Source of the DNA: Bacillota bacterium
GTDB lineage: Bacteria > Bacillota > Clostridia > Christensenellales > Aristaeellaceae
DNA length: 64,000 nt
NCBI GenBank assembly: GCA_023411175.1
Contig: JAEYPB010000004.1
Location: 10,837 to 74,836, forward strand
Direction of reading: 5' to 3'
Both the position numbers and the translations under genes were made by a program. Below, in pieces: positions 43,131 through 51,982 of the stretch; the stretch's first letter is position 1, and every line of letters starts with the position of its first letter. The notes beneath the pieces were generated by a model that was not told the origin of the DNA, ran no database searches, and worked only from the letters and a program-made list of their open reading frames with translations.

Positions 43131-44135
43131 TTGGCTCAGGTGCTGATTCTCATGGCGACCTATAACGGCGCGAAGTACCTCGCGCAGCAGATGGACAGTA
43201 TTCTCGCTCAGAGCATGCCGGACTGGCGCCTGCTGGTCCGCGACGATGGCTCGACGGACGGGACGGTGGCCATGCTGGAGGAATACCGCGCGCGGGACGG
43301 TAGGATTCAGCTACTCCAAAACAAGGACGGAGAGCGCGGCGCCTTCGTCAATTTTCACGAACTCATCCGCATCGCCAAAGCGTCGGACGAAGTCTATCCC
43401 TACTACGCCTTCAGCGATCAGGACGACGTTTGGCTTCCCAACAAGCTCGAGCGCCATTTGGAGAGCATCCGAGCGCAGGAGAAGACGTCGCCGGGGAAGC
43501 CCTTCTTTTTATACAGCAACTTCAGCTATATCGATGGCGACGGAAATATGCTGGAGGAAAGCCATGGCGACCACGTGGATATGCGCATCAACAGCAAATG
43601 GGATCTTTTCATCACCGTGGGCAAGACGTGGGGTTGTACGAGCATGTGCAACCGCGCGCTTCTGGATGTGGTTCAGGAGTCGCCGGGCCTTATCACCCAC
43701 ATCGTCATGCACGACAACTATCTGGCATCCTATGCAAATATCTACGGGGAGAGCATCTATGACCATGCGCCCCTCGTTTTGCACAGGCTACATCAGAACA
43801 ACGCTTCGAGAAATGCGAGGATAGGCTCGGTGGGCGAAACCATTACCAGACTGTTCCGGCTTGAAAAATCATATCAGGGTCTTGCGCATCTGCTTTCGCA
43901 CGGAATCAGCACACTGGAGGACATGCTGGAATACGATCCGGGTAACGCCCAGCTTCGCAAATTGAAAGCGCTCATCGAAAAGGGCGGCCTATCGTTGGTT
44001 CTCTTTTGCCTTCATGAGGGTGTGCGACGCATTCGATGGGATAAGACCATCGCCTTGTATTGTATGTTTTTGACCGGGGGGTACAGAAAGTACCTAATTA
44101 AACAGGATGCGGTAAAGAAAGGAAATCAGGTATGA
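43131..44135 (+). CDS. GT2-family glycosyltransferase
   Basis: A 334-residue GT-A fold glycosyltransferase. VLILMATYNGAKYLAQQMDS opens the domain; the nucleotide-sugar site has RDDGSTDGT, and FSDQDDVWLPNKL carries the metal-binding acidic motif. The layout resembles rhamnosyltransferases, which fits the downstream dTDP-rhamnose genes, but donor specificity is not proven. TTG 43131 is the best start, 5-7 bases after GAGAGGTG; GTG 43122 is an alternative. The stop overlaps the polymerase start by 4 bases (ATGA). Confidence 0.9.
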   Translation: MAQVLILMATYNGAKYLAQQMDSILAQSMPDWRLLVRDDGSTDGTVAMLEEYRARDGRIQLLQNKDGERGAFVNFHELIRIAKASDEVYPYYAFSDQDDVWLPNKLERHLESIRAQEKTSPGKPFFLYSNFSYIDGDGNMLEESHGDHVDMRINSKWDLFITVGKTWGCTSMCNRALLDVVQESPGLITHIVMHDNYLASYANIYGESIYDHAPLVLHRLHQNNASRNARIGSVGETITRLFRLEKSYQGLAHLLSHGISTLEDMLEYDPGNAQLRKLKALIEKGGLSLVLFCLHEGVRRIRWDKTIALYCMFLTGGYRKYLIKQDAVKKGNQV

Positions 44136-45502
44136 TTTTTATTCTTCTGGCGGCGCTGATAGCGTTGACGTTCTTGAGCTACAGGCTTTTTAAACGGGAC
44201 GTGCTCTCCCCCGCGGTCGTGCTGAGCGCCTTGTTTTCCCTCTGCGTCGCGCTGGCGCTGTACAACCTGAACCGCTGGAGTCTCTGGGATTACCACCTGA
44301 ACACCGCCCTTCTCGTATTGTGGGGCGTGGTGGCCTTCATTGGGGCCAGCTACGTGGTGGACAGACTGTTTCAACGGCGCTTCCGGGAGAAGCTCGCCTT
44401 GCCCCTGCAGCTCAGCGCCCGCACGGTGCCCATCGACTGGGTGAAGCTCGCGCTGGTCGTCGCGTTTGATCTGTTGGCGCTCGCATACTTCTGGTCAGAG
44501 GTCAGGCGGATCGCCATTCTGGGCGGATATTCCGAGGGCGGGCTGTGGACCATGATGCGCACATACCGGCAGACCTACTCTTATACGGTGCTCCCGGCGG
44601 GGCAAGGTCTGCCCTGGCTCATGTACCAGTTCATAAAGCTGATCACGGTATTCGCATATGTATACCTATACCAGTTTATAAACAACGTGACGGCCGACCG
44701 CTTCCGTATCCGTTACGCGGCCCTGCTGGTTCCGGTACTCCTCAGCTTTGTGCAAACCCTGATGAACGCGGGTCGAATGGAGATCCTGCGGCTGGCGGCG
44801 GCGGCGCTGGTCATGCTGTACGTCCTGTGGCAGCGCTCGGGCAACTGGGACAGGAGACTCGGAAGGAAGCAGTGGCTCTACGTCGGGGCGTTCGCGGCCT
44901 TTATGCTAGGCGCGTTCTATCTCTTGGCCAATGTCGTCGGCCGCAGGGTTTATGACGACGCCATCTACAACCTGTCCGTCTACACAAGCGGCCCAGTCAA
45001 GCTGTTCGACATGTTCCTTCAGGACCCGCCCAAACCCTCCGGCATCTGGGGGCAGGAGACATTTTACGGCATTCACCAGTTTCTCTCGAAGTACTTCGAC
45101 ATCGGGCAGCCCTACATCAGGCACCTGGAGTTCCGGTCGGTTCAGGACATTAACGTCGGAAACATCTATTCGGCGTTCAGACGCTACTACTATGATTTCG
45201 GCTTCCTGGGGTTGACCGTTCTACAGGCGATCAACGGCGTCATTTTCACTGCGTTCTACCGGATCATTAAACTCAAACGCATAGGGAACAAAGCCGGGAT
45301 CGGTCTTTTGCTGTATGCCTTCATCGCTTTCAACCTGTTCATGCTCCCGATCGACGATCTCGTATACTCCACGATGGTCAGCGTGAGTTCATTTACCACG
45401 TACATCCTGCTCGCCCTGGCCTACTGGTTCCTATTTGTGTTTGAGTGGCAGGACGTCCGAAGGGTACTCGTCCATCTCAAACCGGGCGGAAAGGCGGCTT
45501 AG
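44132..45502 (+). CDS. Wzy-like polysaccharide polymerase
   Basis: A 456-residue protein with about 11-12 hydrophobic segments and a large extracytoplasmic loop near residues 285-345 (VYTSGPVKLFDMFLQDPP, then ETFYGIHQFLSKYF). This plan fits oligosaccharide repeat-unit polymerases (Wzy/EpsG-like), which have weak sequence conservation. The assignment therefore rests mainly on topology and on its place between GT2 and the Wzx-type flippase. It would join repeat units on the outer face of the membrane. Confidence 0.8.
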   Translation: MIFILLAALIALTFLSYRLFKRDVLSPAVVLSALFSLCVALALYNLNRWSLWDYHLNTALLVLWGVVAFIGASYVVDRLFQRRFREKLALPLQLSARTVPIDWVKLALVVAFDLLALAYFWSEVRRIAILGGYSEGGLWTMMRTYRQTYSYTVLPAGQGLPWLMYQFIKLITVFAYVYLYQFINNVTADRFRIRYAALLVPVLLSFVQTLMNAGRMEILRLAAAALVMLYVLWQRSGNWDRRLGRKQWLYVGAFAAFMLGAFYLLANVVGRRVYDDAIYNLSVYTSGPVKLFDMFLQDPPKPSGIWGQETFYGIHQFLSKYFDIGQPYIRHLEFRSVQDINVGNIYSAFRRYYYDFGFLGLTVLQAINGVIFTAFYRIIKLKRIGNKAGIGLLLYAFIAFNLFMLPIDDLVYSTMVSVSSFTTYILLALAYWFLFVFEWQDVRRVLVHLKPGGKAA

Positions 45503-45508
45503 ATCAGC

Positions 45509-46930
45509 GTGCCAGAAGGCAAAAGGGCGTTTCTTAAAAACCTGTATTATGCGTTCGCCGCGCAGGCCTTGTCGCTGACGCTCAGCGCGCTGATTGCGCT
45601 GTTGTTGCCCAAATACCTAGGTATTGAGGAGTACGGGTACTGGCAGCTGTTCCTGTTTTATTCGAGTTACGTGGGATTTTTCCACTTTGGCCTGAACGAT
45701 GGCGTGTACCTGAAGTTCGGGGGCATCGCCTACGATGCGCTCGACAAACCGCTGATCGGCGCACAGTTCCGGTTCGGGATGTTGGTGCAGTCGGTCATCG
45801 CGCTGGCTGTCGCGGCTGCGGCCTTTTACTTCGCGCCCGACGAGGCGAGGCGGTTTGTGTGGATCGTTGCCGCCGTTTACCTGCTGCTATACAACGCTTC
45901 GCTGTACCTGGGCTATGTGTTTCAGGCCACCAACCTGACTCGGCTGCACTCCATCTCAGTTATCCTCGACAAGTGTTTTTTCATGGCGGCGATCGCTGCG
46001 CTGCTGGTGGGAGGCGCGCAGAACTTCCGCGCATATGTGGCGCTGTATCTGGTCGCCAAGGGGATTTCGCTGGCATACTGCATGGTCAAGGGCCGGGAGG
46101 TCGCGTTCGCCCCGGGGCTACCGCTGCGCCGGGCAGCGCGGGAGACCCTCGACAGCGTGAAGGTCGGCGCCAACCTGATGCTGGCCAACATCGCGTCGAT
46201 GCTGATCTTGGGCATCGGTCGGTTCTTGATTGATCGGGTCTGGGGCATCGAGGCGTTCGCGCGCTTCTCGCTGGCGATGCAGCTGACCAGCTTCTTTTTG
46301 CAGTTCATTGCGCAGGTCAGCATCGTGCTGTTTCCGGCCCTGCGGCGATTTGACGAGACTCTGCTGAGTGATTTCTACGCGTTGATGCGGGATGCGCTGA
46401 GCCTGTTCCTGCCCGCAGTATTTCTGGCCTACGCGCCGGTCAAGGCGGTGCTGGCGCTGTGGCTGCCCCAGTATCAGGACAGCCTCTCCAGCATGGCGCT
46501 GCTTTTGCCCATCTGCCTGTTTGACGGCAAGATGCAGATGCTGTGCAACACCTATTTCAAGGTGCTCCGCAAGGAGCGGGTACTGCTCAAGGTCAACATG
46601 CTCTCGATGGCCCTGAGCTTTGCGCTGAGCCTTTTCGGTGTCTTGGTCATTCATAATCTCTACTTTGTAATTGTCTCCATTGTGGTTACCGTTGCGTTTC
46701 GCAGTGTGGCTTCCGAAATCTATCTGGGGCGGCTGCTGGGGCAAAAAGCTGTTGGCGACATTTTGATGGAGATTTCGCTCGCTGCCGCCTTCATGCTGCT
46801 GTCGTGGTTTCTGCCGCCGCTTGAGTCGTCCGCGATCTTCGCGCTCCTGTACGCGGCGTTCCTCTTTGTCAACCGGAAACGCGCGGTTCGCGCGATCAAA
46901 GCACTAAGAAAAGTCCCAAAATCAACGTGA
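45509..46930 (+). CDS. Wzx-like oligosaccharide flippase
   Basis: A 473-residue membrane protein with about 12-14 hydrophobic segments, of the MVF/polysaccharide-transport superfamily. It opens FLKNLYYAFAAQALSLTLSA followed by LLPKYLGIEEYGYWQLFLFY, the usual Wzx start. It moves undecaprenyl-linked repeat units across the membrane for polymerisation. It begins with GTG at 45509, 6 bases after the polymerase stop, without an obvious ribosome site, so translation is probably coupled. Confidence 0.9.
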   Translation: MPEGKRAFLKNLYYAFAAQALSLTLSALIALLLPKYLGIEEYGYWQLFLFYSSYVGFFHFGLNDGVYLKFGGIAYDALDKPLIGAQFRFGMLVQSVIALAVAAAAFYFAPDEARRFVWIVAAVYLLLYNASLYLGYVFQATNLTRLHSISVILDKCFFMAAIAALLVGGAQNFRAYVALYLVAKGISLAYCMVKGREVAFAPGLPLRRAARETLDSVKVGANLMLANIASMLILGIGRFLIDRVWGIEAFARFSLAMQLTSFFLQFIAQVSIVLFPALRRFDETLLSDFYALMRDALSLFLPAVFLAYAPVKAVLALWLPQYQDSLSSMALLLPICLFDGKMQMLCNTYFKVLRKERVLLKVNMLSMALSFALSLFGVLVIHNLYFVIVSIVVTVAFRSVASEIYLGRLLGQKAVGDILMEISLAAAFMLLSWFLPPLESSAIFALLYAAFLFVNRKRAVRAIKALRKVPKST

Positions 46931-46949
46931 AAGGCAGGAAAGCGTCATC

Positions 46950-47834
46950 ATGAAAGGCATCATCCTGGCGGGCGGCGCGGGCACGCGGCTGTATCCGCTG
47001 ACGATGGTCACGTCCAAACAGCTGCTTCCGGTGTACGACAAGCCCATGGTGTACTATCCGCTCTCGACGCTGATGCTTGCGGGTATCCGAGAGATCCTCA
47101 TCATCTCCACGCCGGAGGACACGCCGCGCTTTGAGCATTTGCTGGGGGACGGGGCACAGTTTGGTATCTCGCTAAGCTACGTGGTGCAACCCTCGCCGGA
47201 CGGGCTGGCGCAGGCGTTTCTCCTGGGGGAGGAATTTATCAGCGGCGACTGCTGCGCGATGGTGCTGGGAGACAACATTTTCTACGGCAACGGCTTTGGA
47301 GGGCTCCTCCGGGCGGCAGCGGAGAGCGCGGAGCGGGGCCGGGCCACGGTATTCGGCTACTACGTGAACGACCCGGAACGCTTCGGCGTTGTGGAGTTTA
47401 ACGATGCCGGAAGGGTCATCTCTCTTGAAGAGAAGCCCAACGCGCCCAAGAGCAACTACGCGGTGACGGGGCTGTACTTCTACGACAACCGAGTGGTAGA
47501 CTTGGCCAGGCGGGTGAAGCCCAGCGCCCGGGGGGAGCTAGAGATTACTGATCTCAATAATCTCTATTTATCGGAGGGCGCGCTGGATGTGCAGCTGCTG
47601 GGCCGGGGCTTTGCGTGGCTGGACACCGGTACCGTGGATGCGCTGGCGGACGCGGCGGACTTTGTCAGGATGATCGAGAAGCGGCAGGGAATCAAGATCT
47701 CCGCGCCGGAGGAGATCGGCTACCGGAACGGATGGATCGACCGGGAGGCGCTGATAGCCTCGGCGATGCGGTATGGCAAGTCGCCCTACGGAGAGCACCT
47801 GAGGCGGGTGGCCGAGGGCAAAATCCTGTATTGA
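46950..47834 (+). CDS. rfbA: Glucose-1-phosphate thymidylyltransferase
   Basis: A 294-residue enzyme that makes dTDP-glucose from glucose-1-phosphate and dTTP, the first step to dTDP-L-rhamnose. Seen: ILAGGAGTRLYPLTMVTSKQ (nucleotide-binding loop), LPVYDKPMVYYPLSTLM, MVLGDNIFYGNG and AWLDTGTVDALADAADFV. These are classic RmlA features and the length is normal. It is the first of four rml genes that follow the flippase directly. Confidence 0.97.
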   Translation: MKGIILAGGAGTRLYPLTMVTSKQLLPVYDKPMVYYPLSTLMLAGIREILIISTPEDTPRFEHLLGDGAQFGISLSYVVQPSPDGLAQAFLLGEEFISGDCCAMVLGDNIFYGNGFGGLLRAAAESAERGRATVFGYYVNDPERFGVVEFNDAGRVISLEEKPNAPKSNYAVTGLYFYDNRVVDLARRVKPSARGELEITDLNNLYLSEGALDVQLLGRGFAWLDTGTVDALADAADFVRMIEKRQGIKISAPEEIGYRNGWIDREALIASAMRYGKSPYGEHLRRVAEGKILY

Positions 47835-47855
47835 CCTGCAAGGAGAAGCGCTGTG

Positions 47856-48413
47856 ATGAAAAAGATCGAAACCACGCTTCCAGGCGTGTACATCCTGGAG
47901 CCGCGGGTGTTTGGCGATGCCCGGGGCTGGTTCATGGAAACCTATTCTGAAAAGACATTCGAAGACCTCGGCATCGACTGCCGGTTCGTGCAGGACAACC
48001 ACAGCTTCACCGCCCGGAAGAGTACGCTCCGCGGGCTGCACTTCCAAAACAACCCGATGGCCCAGGCGAAGCTGGTACGGGTACTCCGGGGTGCGGTGCT
48101 GGATGTGGCGGTAGACATCCGCAAGGGGTCGCCCGATTATCTCCGATGGGTCGGCGTGGAGCTGTCCGCCGAAAATAAGCGCATGCTGTTCATCCCCCGC
48201 GGGTTTGCCCACGGGTTTCTGACGCTGACGGAGGACGCGGAATTTGCCTACAAAGTGGACAACCTCTATAGCCCGTCCTGCGACCGGTCCATCCGGTTTG
48301 ACGACCCCGCCATCGGTGTGGAATGGGGCATCAACGCGCCTGCCCTGTCTGCTAAGGACCGGGACGCGCCGCTGCTCAGGGACAGCGACTGTAACTTTAC
48401 CTACGATACGTAA
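47856..48413 (+). CDS. rfbC: dTDP-4-dehydrorhamnose 3,5-epimerase
   Basis: A 185-residue cupin-fold epimerase (RmlC). The catalytic His is in LRGLHFQNNPMAQAKLVRV, and the Asp/His/Tyr environment follows in DVAVDIRKGSPDYLRWVG and FIPRGFAHGFLTL. ATG 47856, directly after a GTG codon, has AAGGAGA upstream. It inverts C3 and C5 of dTDP-4-keto-6-deoxyglucose. Lies 21 bases after rfbA. Confidence 0.96.
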   Translation: MKKIETTLPGVYILEPRVFGDARGWFMETYSEKTFEDLGIDCRFVQDNHSFTARKSTLRGLHFQNNPMAQAKLVRVLRGAVLDVAVDIRKGSPDYLRWVGVELSAENKRMLFIPRGFAHGFLTLTEDAEFAYKVDNLYSPSCDRSIRFDDPAIGVEWGINAPALSAKDRDAPLLRDSDCNFTYDT

Positions 48414-48425
48414 GGGGGGAGACCG

Positions 48426-49496
48426 ATGAAGATACTGGTGACCGGCGGTGCCGGGTTCATCGGCGGCAACTTCGTCTACCATCAGCTTCGCCATCACCCG
48501 GAGGATACCATCCTTTGCTTGGACGCGCTGACCTACGCCGGAAACCTGGATACGCTGAAGGACGCCATGCCAAACCCCAGCTTCCGCTTCGTACGGGGGG
48601 ATATCGCCGACCGCGCGCTGGTGAACCGCCTGTTCGAGGAAGAACGCCCGGACATCGTGGTCAACTTTGCGGCGGAGAGCCACGTGGACCGCTCCATCGA
48701 GGATCCGGAGATATTCCTGCGCACCAACGTGCTGGGTACCCAGGTGCTGATGGATGCCTGCCGGAAATACGGTGTCGGCCGCTTCCACCAGGTGTCCACT
48801 GATGAAGTGTACGGCGACCTTCCGCTGGATCAGCCCGACTTGTTCTTCACCGAGGACACGCCCATCCACGCCTCCTCGCCCTATTCCGCGTCCAAGGCTT
48901 CGGCGGACCTTCTGGTGCTTGCGTATCATCGCACGTTCAGGCTGCCCGCCACCATCACCCGATGCTCCAACAACTACGGGCCCTACCACTTCCCGGAGAA
49001 GCTGATCCCGCTGATGATCTCTCGGGCGCTTTCCGACATGCCGCTACCGGTCTACGGGAAGGGCGAGAACGTGCGGGACTGGCTGTACGTGGAGGACCAT
49101 TGCCGGGCCATCGATCTGGTTATGCGTTCCGGACGGCCGGGCGAGGTCTACAACGTAGGCGGACACAACGAGCGCACGAACCTCCAGGTGGTCAAGGCGA
49201 TCCTGAAGGAGCTTGGGAAACCGGAGCGCCTCATCACCTTCGTGACTGACCGGCCGGGGCATGACATGCGCTATGCCATCGATCCCGCCAAAATCCGCCG
49301 GGAGCTGGGGTGGAGTCCGGAGACCCGGTTCGAGGATGGGATCGCCAAGACCATCGCCTGGTATCTGGACAACCGGGACTGGTGGCAGCGGATTCTGGAT
49401 GGGGAATACTGGGACTATTATGAGCGCATGTATGGAAATCGGAGGTCCTCGCATGAAGGTATTGGTGACGGGCGTCAACGGACAGTTGGGGTTTGA
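48426..49496 (+). CDS. rfbB: dTDP-glucose 4,6-dehydratase
   Basis: A 356-residue extended short-chain dehydrogenase (RmlB). NAD-binding start KILVTGGAGFIGGNFVYH; active-site STDEVYGDL; catalytic Tyr-Lys in SSPYSASKASADLLVLAYHR; substrate motif RCSNNYGPYHFPEKLIPL. It makes dTDP-4-keto-6-deoxyglucose. The last 15 codons (after YERMYGNR) extend over the start of rfbD, giving a 44-base overlap. Confidence 0.97.
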   Translation: MKILVTGGAGFIGGNFVYHQLRHHPEDTILCLDALTYAGNLDTLKDAMPNPSFRFVRGDIADRALVNRLFEEERPDIVVNFAAESHVDRSIEDPEIFLRTNVLGTQVLMDACRKYGVGRFHQVSTDEVYGDLPLDQPDLFFTEDTPIHASSPYSASKASADLLVLAYHRTFRLPATITRCSNNYGPYHFPEKLIPLMISRALSDMPLPVYGKGENVRDWLYVEDHCRAIDLVMRSGRPGEVYNVGGHNERTNLQVVKAILKELGKPERLITFVTDRPGHDMRYAIDPAKIRRELGWSPETRFEDGIAKTIAWYLDNRDWWQRILDGEYWDYYERMYGNRRSSHEGIGDGRQRTVGV

Positions 49497-50301
49497 CGTC
49501 TGCCGGGAGCTTGCACGGCTGGGCGTTGAACACAGGGGCGTGGACATTGTCGACTTTGATCTGACGGACGAGCTACAGACGCGCTCGTACATCGTCGGCT
49601 ATAGCCCGTACGCGGTGGTGCACTGCGCCGCGTATACGGCGGTGGATAAGGCGGAGTCTAACAAGGAACGCTGCCACGCGGTCAACGTGCTTGGCACGGC
49701 GCACGTGGCGGAGTGCTGCCGGGCGCTGGGCGCGAAGCTGGTCTACATCAGCACCGACTACGTGTTTGACGGGCAGGGGGAGGCACCCTTCGAGGCGGAT
49801 TCCCCGAAAAACCCCGTCAACTACTACGGCTTGACCAAGTCGCTGGGTGAGGACGAGGTGCTGAAGCGGGCTTCGAAGCACTTCATCGTCCGGACCTCCT
49901 GGGTGTTCGGGGAAAACGGCGGCAATTTCGTGCGCACCATGCTGCGGTTGGGGGCTGAAAGGCAGAGTGTGAAGGTGGTCATGGACCAAATCGGCTCGCC
50001 CACCTATACGCCCGATTTGGCAAAGCTGTTATGCCAGATGATTCTGACGGATAAGTACGGCGTCTACCACGCTACCAACGAGGGGACTTGCAGCTGGTAC
50101 GAGTTTGCCGCAGACATCATGCGGGAAGCGGGGCTATCCTGCCGAGTTGAACCGATTCCCGCCAGTGAATATCCTTCCGACGCAAAGCGCCCGATGAATT
50201 CCCGGCTCTCAAAGGCTGGCCTTGACGTCGCTGGGTTTGCCCGCCTGCCGGACTGGAGGGACGCACTCAAGCGGTACATCGCTTCCTCGCGCAACGCCTG
50301 A
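49453..50301 (+). CDS. rfbD: dTDP-4-dehydrorhamnose reductase
   Basis: A 282-residue reductase (RmlD) completing dTDP-L-rhamnose. It starts MKVLVTGVNGQLGFDVCREL and has VHCAAYTAVDKAESNKE, the STDYVFDGQGEAPF loop and the catalytic YYGLTKSLGE. ATG 49453 follows GGAGG within the end of rfbB; the longer frame from 49261 has no family similarity. Ends in the bidirectional terminator at 50331-50364. Confidence 0.97.
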   Translation: MKVLVTGVNGQLGFDVCRELARLGVEHRGVDIVDFDLTDELQTRSYIVGYSPYAVVHCAAYTAVDKAESNKERCHAVNVLGTAHVAECCRALGAKLVYISTDYVFDGQGEAPFEADSPKNPVNYYGLTKSLGEDEVLKRASKHFIVRTSWVFGENGGNFVRTMLRLGAERQSVKVVMDQIGSPTYTPDLAKLLCQMILTDKYGVYHATNEGTCSWYEFAADIMREAGLSCRVEPIPASEYPSDAKRPMNSRLSKAGLDVAGFARLPDWRDALKRYIASSRNA

Positions 50302-50330
50302 AGCCGCTTGCGCTGTCGGCAAGCGCGTGA

Positions 50331-50364
50331 AAAATGCCCCTGCCCGAACGGGCGGGGGCATTTT
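50331..50364. terminator. Bidirectional terminator after the polysaccharide cluster
   Basis: A 15-bp stem with one G-T pair (AAAATGCCCCTGCCC, 50331-50345, with 50350-50364; loop GAAC), between rfbD and the convergent DUF3048 gene; it has A/T tracts at both ends. Confidence 0.8.
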
Positions 50365-50390
50365 GGCAAGCTCGTGAGCGGATGCTTCGT

Positions 50391-51368
50391 TCAAGCGGTG
50401 TGTTCGATCTTGCGGGCGGTGTCCGGCAGCGCGATGTACGTCTTGCCTGGCGCGAACTGGACTTCGTTGCCCTCGTCGTCCAGGAATTTCATGGTGGTGA
50501 GGATGCTCTCCCGCTCGCAGGTGCCGGTAAAGTGCTTGCCGCCGACGTAGTATTCCACGGTGTGCGTGCCGGTGGAGTCGATCATCGGGGTATTGGTGCG
50601 CCCGTCCGCGAACCAGTAGTCGAACTTGATCACCATTACATTGGCGAACGCGAGCTTCGCGCCGTCCCCGCCGTCCTTCCACTGCTTGCCGTTGAAATAA
50701 TAGCCGTAGGTGTTGTCCTCCGCGTCATACTTGAAGGAGGAGACATAGCCTTTGCGGAAGGTGATGGTGAGTTCGTTCACGTCCTCGCCCTTGACGGTGG
50801 GGTTTTCGGCGCTGAAGGAGAGCATCTGGCGCTCCTCGACCTCGGGCGTATCCGCCAGCATGTTCTGAAGCTCCGCCACCGCGTTGTGCGGCATCTTGCG
50901 CTTCTTATCGCGGTGGTAGTGCTTGCTGCCCGCGATGCCGTCAAACTGCGAATCCACGTTCAGCTTGTGGATGTACGCGTTCACATCCGCGGCGCCCTTG
51001 TTCCATCCGCCGTAGTGCGCCAGCGCGCCGCCGAAGTTGGAGTACATCTCCAGTGCCGGGACGCGGGTAGAGCGGCAGCCCTCCACGATTTCGGGCACAT
51101 CGTCGTTAAAAATGGCTAGATAGCGGGTGGGACCGCCGGTGTAGCACTCGAACTCGTACACCACGTCGGCGTGAGACATGCCGATCTGGGGCCGCGCGCC
51201 CGGTTCGTTGTCCAGCGTGATCTGGACCGGTTTGTAGGGCGTGCCGGTGGGCAGGCCCGTCGTGAGAGACAGCTTTGTATCGCTTTCCGACTGCTCGGCC
51301 AGCGCGGTAACCATGAGCATTGATATTGCTAGCAAAGAAATTACAGCGAGTAGTAGGATTCTCTTCAT
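50391..51368 (-). CDS. DUF3048 (YerB-like) secreted protein
   Basis: A 325-residue protein with a signal peptide (ISLLAISMLMVTALAEQ; no lipobox Cys is seen) and the DUF3048 fold. Motifs are VQITLDNEPGARPQIGMSHA, VYEFECYTGGPTRYLAIFND, CRSTRVPALEMYSNFGGALA and HYGGWNKGAADV. B. subtilis YerB is a wall-associated relative of unknown function. Gene position beside LCP and glycan genes suggests an envelope role. It has its own promoter (51401-51429) and ends in the terminator shared with rfbD. Confidence 0.9.
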   Translation of the reverse strand: MKRILLLAVISLLAISMLMVTALAEQSESDTKLSLTTGLPTGTPYKPVQITLDNEPGARPQIGMSHADVVYEFECYTGGPTRYLAIFNDDVPEIVEGCRSTRVPALEMYSNFGGALAHYGGWNKGAADVNAYIHKLNVDSQFDGIAGSKHYHRDKKRKMPHNAVAELQNMLADTPEVEERQMLSFSAENPTVKGEDVNELTITFRKGYVSSFKYDAEDNTYGYYFNGKQWKDGGDGAKLAFANVMVIKFDYWFADGRTNTPMIDSTGTHTVEYYVGGKHFTGTCERESILTTMKFLDDEGNEVQFAPGKTYIALPDTARKIEHTA

Positions 51369-51400
51369 ACTGGAATTTTCCTCCTCGATAATATGGTAAT

Positions 51401-51429
51401 AGTCTACCAGCGCAAATGCCCGTTGTCAA
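51401..51429 (-). promoter_or_regulatory. Promoter of the DUF3048 gene
   Basis: Minus-strand TTGACA (51424-51429), 17 bases, TAGACT (51401-51406). A long inverted repeat begins 9 bases further upstream. Confidence 0.7.
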
Positions 51430-51437
51430 GTTTTCCT

Positions 51438-51484
51438 TATAGGATCGCATAAAGTCCGTTAAGGGAAAAGACTTTGATCCTATA
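51438..51484. promoter_or_regulatory. Long inverted repeat upstream of the DUF3048 promoter
   Basis: TATAGGATC (51438-51446) pairs with GATCCTATA (51476-51484), and inside it AAAGTC (51451-51456) pairs with GACTTT (51470-51475), with a 4-base bulge. Its position next to the -35 box suggests a regulator site. The rest of the 614-base gap to 51890 holds only a 78-codon ORF (51559-51795) that I do not support. Confidence 0.45.
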
Positions 51485-51890
51485 TTAATGATCAGCACAG
51501 AAGGGGAACGGGTCAAGGAGCATTATTAGGGCGAATTTTTCGCTCATGATCGTCTGCTATGATCAGGTTCATAGCTTTCTCGATTCAGCTTAGTGCAAAA
51601 CCCGGCGGGAAGTTCGAGGGTGTGAAACTGTCTCAAAAGGCGTGCTTAATTCTTTGTTCGAGAAGACTTCCATGGCGCGAATTCTCGGCCCGCCTGTTGG
51701 ATACGGTGCGGCGGTCAGTGATGGGCGATCATACTTGGAAGACGAAAATGACCGAGCGTGCAAGGGAGTGGCAGACTAAAACCGACAAGTGTTAACTAGG
51801 AAGACAAACATTCGTATTATCTGCAGTGAAGCGCGGCAAGAAAGGCACTTTAGTATGTGTTAATCTATTTGAAAGAAAATTCAGTTTTCA

Positions 51891-51918
51891 TTGACAAACG
51901 GCTGGTTTTTGGTAAAAT
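51891..51918 (+). promoter_or_regulatory. Promoter of the second LCP gene
   Basis: TTGACA (51891-51896), 16 bases, TAAAAT (51913-51918). Confidence 0.75.
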
Positions 51919-51982
51919 AGGGGAAGGTGTATTTGGGCATAGAGGCTCTGCACAGGCCCTTTTACGCGGAAGGAGAAGAGAA

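Noticed and set aside
51559..51795. 78-codon plus-strand ORF in the gap before the second LCP gene
   Set aside because: No ribosome site, no family motif, and it lies upstream of the promoter at 51891-51918.
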